From contig NC_037318.1 of the NCBI RefSeq assembly GCF_000143535.2, forward strand, positions 682,001-746,000: DNA of 64,000 nt, read 5' to 3'. Both the position numbers and the translations under genes were made by a program. Positions 46,141 to 58,149 of this stretch are shown here, one piece after another. Numbering within the stretch: the first letter of the stretch is position 1; every line of letters starts with the position of its first letter. The notes beneath the pieces are model-generated. The model had not been told where the DNA came from and searched no databases. It was given only the letters and a program-made list of their open reading frames with translations. The DNA is from Botrytis cinerea B05.10 (taxonomy: Eukaryota; Ascomycota; Leotiomycetes; Helotiales; Sclerotiniaceae).

Positions 46141-49100
46141 CAGAATCGTTCTTCATCTCCATCTACATCTTCATCTCAATAGTAAGATTCACACAACCAC
46201 AAAACATCTCGAGATACATATGCACAATGAAATTTCCCCTGTACAACACACAACCGGATTCTGCCTACTGGAACTACCTGAATAAGCTGCACCACGTACT
46301 TCACGTGGGATTCCAAGTTCGAATGCGAGAATTGGTGACACGATATGTGGCACGAAAACTCAGTAGCAATTTCCGATTATTTTTTTGGGGGGGGGGGGGA
46401 TGTGTTATTCTTTGTCTTACTTTATGATTACTCTCTAGGAGACAGAGGAATTAAAGTGGAAGGGTGGTTGGTAATGTGTATATTTGTGTGGTGATACTTG
46501 GTACGGAATTTCAAATTACTCATGTGCTAATCATGAATACGATGGAATTATGGATTACTTACTTGATCCTATTATATCTAGATAGGAGATAGAGAAACCT
46601 CTTAGGACTCATCTTGTCATGTATTTACTGCAAGATGATGTTTACCTACCTAACTACCTAGCTAGTCACTGCATCGTATAAAAAAGAATAAGAATAGCTA
46701 AATCCTAAATCAAGCCTCCATTGTTATTCATCTACGTCGGCCAAGAAAGTTATCATGCGAACTTTAGTTCTGCAGTTTGGGAAATATCGCGCAGCGTTAG
46801 TTTATGCGATTTTCGGCTTGATATCTGGTGAGTGAGAGTTTGGGTGAGGTTGAAAGGTGGCGAGGATTGGAAATTGGGAAATCTGGATGGATACTTCCAC
46901 GGGGATGTTCCGGGTGGTGTGAGTGCTGGGGATTGAGAATGGGAATTTTACAGCGAGGATTTTGGTTATTGGTTATTTATTACTCTTAGGTGATTGTGCT
47001 GAGGGACGTGATTCTTGTTAGTGTGGTGGTCAAGTGTATCTATCGAGTCTGCATATCGATTGTGGAGGTGAAAAGAAGAGCCGTTGCTTCTATTACCTTG
47101 GATGAAAGATTGAAGTGAAGTGGAAGTGCTCGTGTTATCCAATTTCCTGGTAAAAGATCTAGGTGCTTGTCGATATTCTGCAGAATTGATTGCTCCGTGG
47201 AATCCTCTACCCGATCTGGATTAGTCGGCTCTCATGGTCAGAAGTAACTATTGAGGGGATCGGCGGCGGGAATCTTGGGCGTGAGCTACTGGCGAAAAGG
47301 TGAATCGGTCTTTAGTTATAAACTTTCTATAACCTCGTGACTTCTGACAGTTTGAATATTGAGCGATTAGTGTTTCATCTGTGCTGAGGATTCTAGAGGC
47401 AGAGATCGATATGGGATCTGTCTATGCGTGGGAAGTGCCAAGTATGCCTTTTAATAGATGTGGCTTTAGAGGGTGGATGGTATGAATTCGGTGGTATATA
47501 TATATTCCGATCATCAATCTAGTTCTTACCAAGGTGAAGGAGAAAGACTTCAATGTCTTATTCTCCGCCATCTACCAGGTATTTTCCAATGGTGTTTCAA
47601 ATTCTCATGCTCGTATGTAGCTAGAAGAAGGATATGAAAATTTGGGACGGACAATAGTAAATTATTCGTGTGCCACGAAAGCTTAGTATCACAAAGAACT
47701 CTTTGGTAATAGTAAGTAAGAGTCATCCATGCGTTTGCATCGGCAACAAGCCATGTATATAACATTCCTCATGCAACACTCCGTCCTTCTCCTCCCTCGA
47801 GAACAAGCAGACAGGCAAAAACGTGTCGGTAATCACGAATGGAGTAAAAGTTGAGAAGATCTTTCCCTTTCCTTCCAGGGTCTTCGTCCACGTTTTGATG
47901 GGATACAAATTGCAGGTTTCGTTTTGCGAGGGATCGTTCAGAGGTTGTTTATGTCCAAGTAGAGGCTTATTTACCTCTTTTCCTTATGTTGTAGGTCGAT
48001 GGGATAGATTTTATGGGATAGCTGGAGGAGTGTGTGGTGTCTTTTCGATATTGAAGGGATCGGATGTTCTCCGCCATTTGGGGAGTATCTATCCTCTGTC
48101 TCTCCATTTTTCCAATTTTCCATTTACTCATGTACCCATTTCCCCATTTCCCCATTTCCCCATCTTTCCAATCCTCAATCCCCTCCATCTGTCCGGGGTA
48201 ACTTCAGTCGTCACTGGGATCCAGGATCCAGGATCAAATAGTCATCGACTACATCCATAACATGTCGAATACTAGACAAAATGACAAACAACCATATACG
48301 ATCCACCAATCGGTAAGAACACTGTGTTTGGATTAATGTTTTCATCTCGGCCATTGGAGAAATCACTAGTTACTTTATCGTCTGATCATCTAGCTATCAT
48401 GGAAACTTTTGACTTTTGGCTTTTGGCTGAGAAAGTCTGTACCTGCATTACTGCCATGAAGCTCCCCGCCAGGTAATACCAGGCAACTTGACTGGCCAAT
48501 AGAATCAGACAACATCACACAATCGTTGATGTTAAGCATCCTTGTCTAGGCAGGTGGTCGTCAACGGTCTCAATGCCAAGAGAGGCGCTAGATCTTAGTC
48601 CATCTTTCAAAAGCCTTCATTCGGACTCCACTTTTCTCTACTAAACCACCGCATCTTATCACCAACTTGATCCTCAAACGACACCACTGTCGCGACTATA
48701 CACTGTCAATCATTGGCAGACCGTAAGTAGATTACTAGTCCTTGGTTGAATTATCGTCCTTGGATCTACATCAACGTGACGAGCTCTCATCCAATTCCCA
48801 GAAATACAGGCCGAAATCCATCCAATTACTTATGTAAAAGTAACCAAGTATTGTGCTGATCTACCGGATTCCAAATAAACTCAACCGGCAACGCCTTTGG
48901 GGGGACTACCAATCAGCTTCACAAGCAAATTCAAATGATTCCCCGGTAGAAGGCATACCAGAATATTGCCAATTAACAGCTTCGTTCGGTCGCACAGCAC
49001 AGCATGGCGCAGCATCCATACAACTAAAAGTTACAGATATTGACCACCTGGGTAGTAGTATTGTATTTCTTAGTCGGAGAAAAAGATTTCATATTGACCA

Positions 49101-49854
49101 CACAAGTGTGTGAAAAGACCCGAGGAACTCAACTCCATCATGAGCTACTAGACAGACGTCTGGCTCTAACACTTCCTCAAAGTATGAGCTAAGAGACTCT
49201 CCTCATATTGTCTTGGAAGCATGAGCTAAATCATCGCCTATAGACTTTCTTGACAGCCACTCTCAGAGGATCTATTGATCATCATGATTTAGTATCATCT
49301 AGATCTGGTACTTCAAGAACAGACAAGACTTCTTCAGAAATTATATCTATGCTAAGAACTACACCAGACAGATTCGCGCACGCCCAGATCTTTTGATTCA
49401 AAAAATTGTGGCTATATTCGATAATGACCAGAAGTTTAAATCTCACTTTCTCACACCTTTAACTTTGTCGTTCCAACATTGATCACTGTGAACAGGTGTC
49501 TCACTCCTTCAATCCTTATTCTTTTATTATCTCATCTTCGTTATACCAGTGTGATTGTACAAGGGCACTCACAAAGTTCCTGCGACGGTCTTCAGGTCCC
49601 CGAAAACTCTTGACACACTCTCTGTACGTATTCACATTTTGAAGTATTCTTAGTCAGATGCAGGAGCCTTGTGGGAGTGTTTTTTTCTGATAAGATAAAC
49701 AGTCACTCGTATCACAAAGTAACACCTTTCCACGTTTCTGTAACGTCAAGGTCGGACTTAACAATAATTGTAAAATCTTCCTTCCAGACTCAATCGCAAA
49801 ATCCCCGACAAGAACTCCCAACATCTCCATTTGACTATCAAGGACATCATCAAG

Positions 49855-52719
49855 ATGGGTTTAGGAAACTATTTCAAACCGAAGAAGCCTGAGCAAAGGC
49901 CTGGCGCTGGATCTTCTACAGCCAACGAGAAGCAAGCTCCTTCCATGAATCCACAAACAGGCAATAATTCCACGCTGCTTCAACCTCTAAATAACCACCT
50001 TGCTTCTCAATCTTCGACAAGAACTTCCACCTCGAATCAATCAAATGCTGGCTCAAACTTAATGAGTGGTATAAAACATGAGATTATGGTCAACTATCTT
50101 CACCAACAACAATGCGCAAATCTCTGGGTCAGTGATGACAGTGGCGACTCTGAAGGAGTTTTACTTAGGAAAGGAAGAGATTCATATTTGACTTGCCCGC
50201 AACAATTAGAAAGGTCTCCATTTGCTACGGCATGTTCAAGTCTTAATGTTCATGTAAGGAACTTGGAAAATTCATTCAAACTCGTAAATAGCTGACTTGC
50301 ACAGTGCGCAATGACAGTAAATTCTCGAGTCATCAAATCTTTTCTAGATTGCTCGCCAGAGGCTATCGACGTCCCACTTATGAATGGTCTCAGGATACAG
50401 ATTTTACCAGCCATGGAAGATTTACCCCGCGCGAGGAAACACCAATTTGCTGCATTTATTGCATCTGAGGCTTTGCTAGTTGTGTGGGATGATGAAGCAT
50501 TGAGTTTAATCGATCGAGCAAAGAATATTCAATCAGAATTAATGGAACTGGTATGGAAACTCGAGGAAGAAACGGAGGGAGAGAAGAAAACCCCAGATGC
50601 TACCAGCGTAGAACTTGATGCAGAAACCGGCCGACCTCTTCCACAAACGCGTGCACTACACTTGCAAAACACAATTCTGGTTACTCTTACTCTCATCTTG
50701 ATCATTACAACTCTGGGTCTTGGTGTCCGTCAGATATCCATCGAGACCAGTGTCGATAAAAATTATGCTCGTTTTGCACTCCTCATTTTAAGCCCCATTC
50801 AGGTGTTTTTCACTCTTTTCTTCGCTCAAGCCATCGTTGGATGTCTGGCTCAGCTCTTCGGACCCGTGCGACAAATGAGAGCCAACTCCAAGTTTTACTC
50901 GGCCATAGCACCACCGCGTATTCTCAAATCGGATCTTCCGCACATCACAATCCAATGCCCAGTCTATAAAGAGGGACTGGATTCCGTTATTGCACCCACT
51001 GTGAAATCAATAAAGCAAGCCATTTCCACATATGAATTACAAGGTGGTTCAGCCAACATGTTCATCAACGATGATGGTCTTCAAATTCTCAGTGCGAAGG
51101 ACCGACAAGCTAGAATTGACTTTTATGCTGATCACAGCATTGGATGGGTTGCTCGTCCAAAGCATGGAGACAACTTCACCAGAAAAGGAAAATGTAAGTT
51201 CCTGTTCGAAAACGTTTAAGTGCCTTTGCTAACACTCAATAGTCAAGAAAGTAAGCCTCAATCACTCCGTTGATCTCATGATTTGTTACAATGAATCCGC
51301 TCAAAAGCTATGACTTATGCTAACGATAATTCATAGGCCTCTAATATGAACTTCGGACTTCATATTTCTTGTATGGTTGAGGAAAAGTTGGCTTTGATTC
51401 AAAGACCTTTGGATTGGACTCAAGCAGATGAAGCACAAGCATATGGAAGATGTTTGACGGAAGCTTTAGAAGACAATGGCCGTGCATGGGCAGATGGAAA
51501 TATTCGCATTGGTGACTACATCTTGTTGAGTAAGTTTTTATGAATCTTATCAAAGAGGCTCATCTAACATTATTTAGTCGATTCTGATACGCGTGTCCCC
51601 GAGGATTGTTTATTAGATGCTTGCACTGAGATGGAAATGTCTCCTGAAGTTGGAATCATTCAATTCTCATCTGGTGTTATGCAGGTCGTCAATACTTATT
51701 TCGAAAATGGTATCACTTTCTTCACGAACTTGATTTATACTGCTATTCGATATACTGTTTCAAATGGAGATGCTGCTCCCTTTGTTGGTCACAATGCTAT
51801 TTTGCGCTGGTCAGCCATTCAGCAGGTTTCGTATGTGGATGAGGATAAATATGAAAAATTCTGGTCGGAATCTCACGTTTCTGAAGATTTCGATATGTCT
51901 CTTCGCCTTCAAGTTGATGGGTACATTATTCGCTTGGCTGCATGGGCTGGTGATGGATTTAAAGAGGGTGTTTCATTGACCGTTTATGATGAACTTGCTA
52001 GATGGGAGAAGTATGCATATGGTTGCAACGAACTTCTCTTCCATCCATTGCGTATGTGGTTTCACAGAGGACCATTCACTCCCCTCTTCCGAAAATTCTT
52101 GTTCTCCAACATCCGATTCACCTCGAAGATCACAATTATCTCATACATCGGTACCTATTACGCCATTGGAGCTGCCTGGATCTTAACCACAGCCAACTAC
52201 TTCGCTATCGGATGGTTCAACGGCTACCTTGACAAATACTACATCGATTCCTGGAAAGTCTGGTTCTCCATCGTCATCGTATTTAACGGTCTTGGAAATA
52301 TCGCACTAGCAGGAATGCGCTATCGAGCCGGCGAGCGCAGTCTCGGCTTCTCCCTGTACGAAAACTTCAAATGGACGTTAATGTTGGCCATCTTCCTCGG
52401 TGGCCTCTCACTCCACGTTTCCCAAGCCCTCCTCTCGCACATGTTCGGAATCGACATGAACTGGGGTTCCACAGCCAAAGAATTAGAATTCAGTAACTTC
52501 TTCATGGAAGTCCCAAAGGTCTTGAAGAATTTCAAATACTCCATGATATTTTCCCTCGTCAGCATAACCGGAATTGTCATCCTGGCTACTGCTCCTTTCA
52601 TCCCGTACGATTGGCGCATTCAGGATTTCGTGGCCATTTTACCCATGGCTACAGTGGCGGGGAGTCATTTACTTTTACCTCTGGCTTTGAATCCTGCGCT
52701 TATGACGTTCTCGTGGTGA
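49855..52719 (+). CDS. family-2 glycosyltransferase needed for surface growth (GT2 type)
   Basis: Five exons (49855-50253, 50305-51193, 51243-51250, 51337-51529, 51578-52719) give 876 residues; exon 3 is only eight bases. The N-terminus is Ser/Asn/Gln-rich. A helix pair near LVTLTLILIITTLGLGV precedes the cytosolic GT2 domain: ITIQCPVYKEGLDSVIAPTV, FINDDGLQ (first Asp pair), YILLIDSDTR (DxD for UDP-sugar and metal) and VSEDFDMSLRL (the ED base). Four or more helices follow (IISYIGTYYAIGAAWIL and onward). This layout matches the conserved GT2 of plant-pathogenic fungi, reported in Zymoseptoria and Fusarium as required for hyphal growth on solid surfaces. The polymer it makes is not known to me. 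The last two helices end at FSW-TGA; a short further exon cannot be excluded. Confidence 0.92.
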
Positions 52720-53365
52720 GTGTGTTGTAGAGGTTCAATGTTTGTGTTATTTGCTTGGTTTGAGAGTATGGCATGGCGCTATAGGGTTAAAAGATGGTAC
52801 GGTTTCTGGTGTTTGTGGTGTTTATAGGGAGGGTGCTTGAAGGGTGTTTAGTTATGGGTTAGATATATTAGTTAATTATCGCCAATTTGATAAATAAGTA
52901 ATCGCATGATTCTAATACAGATTGTCTTATATATGGGGATGTAGGGTATAAATGCTATTTACAATTTAAAATTTTGCATAGCTGGAATCATTAACTATGT
53001 GTTTGTTTACTTGTTTGTGAGATGACTCGGTGGAGTAGACTCTTTCTTTACTCTTTCTTTGTTATTTTTATAAGTTGGAGCAATTTAGGAGGTTGATTAT
53101 AAGAAGAAATTAGTAGTTATTTCTTTTCTTTTCATTGCTTTGATCAATAGATCAATAGATCAATAGATCGTTTCGAATTGAATTCAATCCAATACGCAGA
53201 AATCATCTCATCTTATCGCATAGATAGATACCTACCTACCTCCCGCCTGACCTAGCCACCTACTCACCAGCACATCCGAAAATTTCTCGTCATTTAAAAA
53301 TCTCAAATCCACTCTAATAAGATTCTGATAACTCTCAAATCTCAAATCCTGCATTTTATTTGTAG

Positions 53366-53392
53366 GTATGTATGTATGTATGTATGTATGTA
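53366..53392 (+). repeat. GTAT microsatellite
   Basis: About six tandem GTAT units. Confidence 0.9.
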
Positions 53393-53423
53393 GTCAAGTT
53401 TTTTTTCTTTTCATGCGGAATGA

Positions 53424-53450
53424 AGAAAAGAAAGAAAGAAAGAAAGAAAG
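53424..53450 (+). repeat. GAAA microsatellite
   Basis: About six tandem GAAA units. Confidence 0.9.
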
Positions 53451-53645
53451 CTAGCTACATGAGAGTGTATGAATTTCCTCCCCAGGCTCAACAGTAATCA
53501 TATGAGGGAGATATGAGGACTGTTTATAATAAAAATAGCATTTGAATAATCACACGCAACGTCGTTCTTCACGAGTAAATGGGCATTTGAAGCGAAGGAA
53601 TAGATAGGAATGTCTCGGGGATGAGTGTGTCGAATTTACCAAATC

Positions 53646-55910
53646 TCAAAACGCGACTTTGCCCGTCTTGACAACGAGCGGTCGATTACTAGCTACTAGC
53701 ACATGTTTCACCAGGTCAATAAGATACTCGTCCGTTCCTGGAGATGTCATATATCTTTTTGAATAATCTGTTATATTGATTATCTTACCTGGAGCACCTA
53801 ATAGCATTAAGCCCACTGGTTGGTACTCTTTTGCTCGCGTAATTTTGGAATCGTACAGTCGTTGTCCCACTAATTTATTCACTTTAGCATAGTTTAAATA
53901 TATTGGTTTTCGAGACGGGAAATACCAGGGATTGATACTGCTGGTCCTCCACCCAGTGATGAGAATACAGTGATGGGAACGTTGAATCCTTGCCATGGCG
54001 CGCCCGATTCCTCGACAGAACTAACTTCGGAATTAGTATGAAGACCTTATAGATTGGGAAATTCCGGAACTGACCCAAAATAGCCGTCACGATAAGGGAT
54101 ATCTGGTAGGGCACAAGGTAATAGCATGACTCCACCATCATTGAAAAGCTGTTCTTTGAGAAAATTGGAAAATAGTTTTTTCTCTTTCAATGCTGTAGTG
54201 AGTTGATCTTGCGTCAGATTCGCACCTAGCTCCCTGTTGGTTTGTTAGCATCGGATGCTGATACCTAGGAAAATTAAAGTACCATTTGTAACGGAGCAAT
54301 GGCTCTGCGTATGGCTCTGTGCCAAATCTTTCCCTGTATTCTTCTCGGAAAGGAGTGGTGTTGTTGTAGTGTCCATAAAGTTGGATGTGTGCTAGTGTCT
54401 AGACATTGTAATTAGACAGAAAACACGAGATATGTTTTAGTACTAATTCTACTTACTGTTTGAAATGTCTCCGCAAAGGTCTTTTCAGATAAGGTTTCTG
54501 GTGCGTGTAACTTCCACAGCTCATCCATGGTAGTGGTCGTACGATGAAGCTGGGTAGCCTTCTCGAAATCTTGTATGAAATCTTCCATCACCTTTTTCAT
54601 CTCTGGGGCTAAATTCTCATATCTTTCTGACAAGATTGTTAATTTCGTAGGCATCTGTGGGGTGATATTTTAGTCAGAATTTCAGATGAAATAGGATGCA
54701 TATTACCACAGATGAAGTTTTTGGGTCAGAATCATCAGATGCTCCGAGCCATAACTTCGTAGAAGCACTAAAATCTGATATGTCTCGACTGAAAATGCCA
54801 GGTGTATCGAGATATCTATAATTTTAGTTCAACTGCGTCTCATACTCGATGTAAATGACTTACGATGACACTGGAACAAGACCTTCGCAAGAGATACGAC
54901 CGTGTGTGGGCCTAATACCAAAGAGTCCATTATCCGCCGCAGGACTGACCATACTTCCGAGCGCTATTATACCAGTCAGTCGGCGACTATTTTCATGGAG
55001 TCTCATACTCACAGTCTGAGCCAATAGTAAAATCTAACCACTCATATCCAGCAAGTGCAGCGGCACTTCCGGCACTGCTACATGAAGTATCTAGATAGCC
55101 ACAACCTCGAGGATTAAATGGCGCTTGATAATCTACCCAATCCCTTGGGCCCATTCCAGATGAAAAGGGAGTCGTCTTGACCTTTCCAATGATCACAGCT
55201 CCCTCATCGATGAGTTTTTGTATTGACGGAGCTGTATTGATTGATACGTCTCGAAGGGCTTCGTAAGCTTTGCTGCAGACAGTAGTTTTGACACCTTCAA
55301 GGTCAATGATATCTTTCACTGCTATCCGTTTACCTAAGAGGGGCTGAAGATGAGATGGCGGAGAGTAAAGCCGGGACGGAACTGGAATATAATCCATAGG
55401 TATTCTTTGATAGCTGAAGAACGACATTAGTATTGAAAGTTAAATGCTAGGCATGTGATCATACCGATTGCTACCTGGAGCAGTTGGTATAACGCCACAA
55501 ACAAATGCGCCGAGAGGGTCTGGGTACAGCTTATAGATGCGATGAATTGTCGAACCACTCAGAATATAAGGACCTTCAGGAAGAAAGCCTTGATATTCGA
55601 AAGATTTCGATCTGAGGATCTTTGATTCGTCAGAGTTGGCTATGAGGCGTAATACTCCCGGAGACTCCTGTGCAAAAATATTACGAGCAAAAATGTCACA
55701 CCATACATCGTCTTTCCTGGCAAACTCTTCATATTTAGAATCCAGCCATGATTGAGTGATGTGATCATTATCCACATCGATTGAAAGAATGGTTAGCGGC
55801 ACCTGGCCTTCAGTAATTTCACCAGTGATATTTGTGGACACGCCATGGCCAAGCAGGTATGAATAGGTACCAATATTGACCATTGAAGGATGGATTACAG
55901 AAGAATCCAT
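53646..55910 (-). CDS. amidase-signature enzyme with N-terminal extension
   Basis: A multi-exon minus-strand gene from ATG 55910. Exons read with confidence are 55465-55910, 55013-55413, one ending at 54963, and the last one stopping at 53646. The amidase core has the Lys of RIAVKDIIDLEG, the Ser cluster CSSAGSAAAL and the nucleophile region TIGSDSLGSM formed across an intron (GTGAGT...ATAG), then NGLFGIRPTHGRIS. These give the Ser-cis-Ser-Lys triad of the family, which hydrolyses amide bonds; the substrate is unknown. About 150 residues before the core (MDSSVIHPSMVNIGTYSYLL ... GVIPTAPGSN) form an extra domain typical of some fungal members. The C-terminal part contains LPDIPYRDGYFGSVPEFPN and QPVGLMLLGAPG. 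At least six introns, all with fair signals; the exact borders of exons 4-7 are unchecked. Confidence 0.85.
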
Positions 55911-56760
55911 GATTGCAAAAATAGAGGTTGTTGAATGAGCGTTGCAAGTATTGTGGTGCAGATATCTTCCTTTCCTATACGCGGCTCAATGCTTCCACTC
56001 ACAGGTTTCGTATCAGACGATTCGATCTGAGGATTTGCTCAGTCTACAGAGCTCAATAGATTGGTTCAATAATTAAGCAGTGAAGATTGGTTATACAAAC
56101 AGAATAAGATGATATACTAGGTAGTCGCACGTCTTATCGGTGATCGAGGAACGAAGGAAGGGAGTGCGGGGTGAGATAGATAGATGCATAGATGCCTTTG
56201 GTCATTGATTGCTGACGAAAATGTGAGTCAGAACCACAATCTCTCATCAGCAGGGTGATATGTGTACATGAAGTATCTAATTTTCTCGTTCCTACCAAAG
56301 AAAGAAGGAAGATCAATTTTGTACAGAGACCAAGCAAATGCAAAATTTGTCCAATGATGTCCCAGCAATCTACACCCCCACCTCCTCATTAGGCACGACA
56401 ATCACATACCTTCACCAAGTCACATCTCATCCTTAAGCTTCGCAGCGCAGTTCCTTCTAATGCCCGTCCATTCGCGCTCATAAGGAGTGATCATCACAGT
56501 AATCCTTTTGGTAGAGTCGTAGATCCAGATTTATCTATGGAAGAACAAGGCTGATGACTTGAGGCACAGATACCTATCAATTGCTGCGGGGGAAAATGCT
56601 TGGCTTGTGATTATCATTAACGATAGTGGGGAGTTAAAAAGAGCCAATGGTGTGGAAGAATTGAGAGTCCATATGGTCTCCTAAATGGCATGACAGGTCT
56701 TAATTGTTTTCCATTGAAGAAATCCAAAAATGATACGAGTGAACATATGAACATGTTTGA
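55911..56760. other. intergenic, nothing recognised
   Basis: Upstream of the amidase gene. The portion just before 56761 may be decayed coding sequence of the GNAT relic, but all frames are closed. Confidence 0.4.
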
Positions 56761-57060
56761 GTTGGTGATGCTGAGGTCTTGATCGATTATAGATCTGCGA
56801 GAAAGGGGTATGCTAAAGAGACTTTGTGTACCATTGTTGAGTACGGATTCGGTGAATTAGGTTGTGGGAAGATCTCACTTCATACTCATGCGATGAATCC
56901 GCTGTTTCGAAATCTGATGAAAGCAACCAGTTGCTTTTGGCTACGGAATGGCAATAAAGTGATGTCGCAAAATACCAGATGTCTCATCTTAAAATGGTCA
57001 TCTTTTTACAGCAAAACCACAAAAGTTCCGTACGTGGCCATGGCCAAGGGTTTCTGTTGA
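56761..57060 (+). pseudogene. GNAT acetyltransferase relic
   Basis: An open frame of 99 codons begins right after a TGA (56758-56760). It starts VGDAEVLIDYRSARKGYAKE and continues IVEYGFGELGCGKISLHTHA then MNPLFRNLMKATSC. This fits the acetyl-CoA-binding motif A (R-x-x-G-x-A) and following helix of a GNAT domain. The N-terminal strands of a GNAT fold are absent upstream and the C-terminal end lacks the last strands, so I call it a remnant. It could also be a short unannotated exon of a gene I failed to assemble. Confidence 0.5.
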
Positions 57061-58149
57061 TACAGCATACAAACTATCAATCACAAAGTTCGACTGGAGT
57101 GAACAACTAAAACCCTAAGATACATTTGGAAATTGCGGTTTCATTGAAGATTAAACTCCTATGAAATTTCAAGAATTCGTACCTAATCTAGCTGTCCGGC
57201 ATATCAAAACTCTTGGGCAAGTGCAAATGTTCTTGATGAATCGATACTGGGGATGATAAAGAAGAATGATGGCTACCAAGTTCCGAACGAGAAGCCATGC
57301 AGAAGAAAAAAAGCTATGATGGACCTGTTGGTATATAAACGAGCAATTCACTTCTTCTCGGGGATGGACATTAAAGGGGCTCGCTTCTGCTAGACTGTCT
57401 TGTAGTGAAGTTTTTCCAGACGCGGAAGACCAGAGAACATATCACTACTATAGGAGATCTAGACCGCAGAAAGCGACCATTTATAGAAGATAAAGTGATA
57501 TGTTTGCTCTAATATCATCACGTTACTCTGCCGAACCTTCGCAAAGACAGATCTGATCAAACATTGGCGGGTGGAAAGCATAGTGGGCCATTCATATATC
57601 CGATCTCTGACGTTATGACGTTTTGGGTGAACAACTAAATAGCAATACTTGCGCTATTTCCCTAGACTCTGAGGGGAGATCACGTCAAGCTTGTAGCCGT
57701 GAGCACATGCGGAAATAGAGATGTATTGACTATGGTTTAAGAGATTGTCAAAGATTGGAAAATGCATAACGGTTTGTGACCACGATGATATCGACAATTG
57801 TGTGAAGCAACTATAAAGATTATTCGAATATAAGACCATGATCAATGGTTGACAGAACTACGTGATCGTGTACGGTAATCATGTAAGAATATCGATTTGC
57901 ATGTTAGAAGAGAGAGATAAAGTTGAGTAGCCTTATTAAGCTTAACAGCAAATCGAATAATAATGGGGCTAGTGTCAAATCCGACGCGGCCGCATATTGA
58001 GAGCGGTGAAGCTGATGGCAGAATATTTTGTAGGCGGGGCAGTCTCAACACCAATTTTATACAACATCTACATGACTCACCTGCTATCTTCACTGTAGTA
58101 TTTATTGATTCTTCTGGTAATAAGTCGTTCTATAAACTTATATATCACC
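57061..58149. other. intergenic, promoter side of HIS7
   Basis: AT-rich with no supported gene. The bases directly before 58150 form the HIS7 leader. One TGACT-like Gcn4/CPC1-type site (ATGACTCAC) lies at 58072-58080, about 70 bases before the ATG, which would suit an amino-acid biosynthesis gene under general control. Confidence 0.4.
58072..58080 (+). promoter_or_regulatory. possible CPC1/Gcn4 site upstream of HIS7
   Basis: ATGACTCAC matches the TGACTCA core bound by Gcn4-type activators of amino-acid synthesis, placed 70 bases before the HIS7 ATG. Single short match; function is inferred from the context. Confidence 0.5.

Larger units (their letters stand above)
39950..49854. other. 10-kb gene-poor, repeat-rich tract
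   Basis: No gene could be supported in about 9.9 kb. The tract is full of short repeats: GATGG runs at 40473-40555, TGTGATG at 40853-40902, GGATG/CATCC runs near 41310-41330, 42330-42352 and 42415-42440, ATTTTAC near 44915-44940, AATCTC near 45050-45075 and the perfect CAAAAC array at 46021-46140. Inverted repeats lie at 43235-43347. A short frame at 46755 (MRTLVLQFGKYRAALVYAIF, then GTGAGT) looks signal-like but leads nowhere. The last kilobase is probably the promoter and leader of the GT2 gene. A long non-coding RNA or a large regulatory region would fit but is not shown. Confidence 0.5.
52720..53645. other. intergenic between convergent genes
   Basis: 3' regions of the GT2 gene and the amidase gene. 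Has a GTAT microsatellite (53366-53392) and a GAAA run (53424-53450). No gene. Confidence 0.5.

Noticed and set aside
46021..46162. Long Lys-Thr (plus) or Phe-Gly (minus) reading frames
   Set aside because: They are produced by the CAAAAC repeat, which has no stop in these frames; the flanks show no coding features. The FG pattern recalls nucleoporins but is only a translation of the hexamer.
46755..46829. Signal-peptide-like start followed by GTGAGT
   Set aside because: No downstream exon continues it into a recognisable protein.
47823..48260. 145-codon plus-strand open frame
   Set aside because: Its second half is CCCCATTT repeat translation (Pro/Phe/Ser/His-rich) and there is no domain signal.
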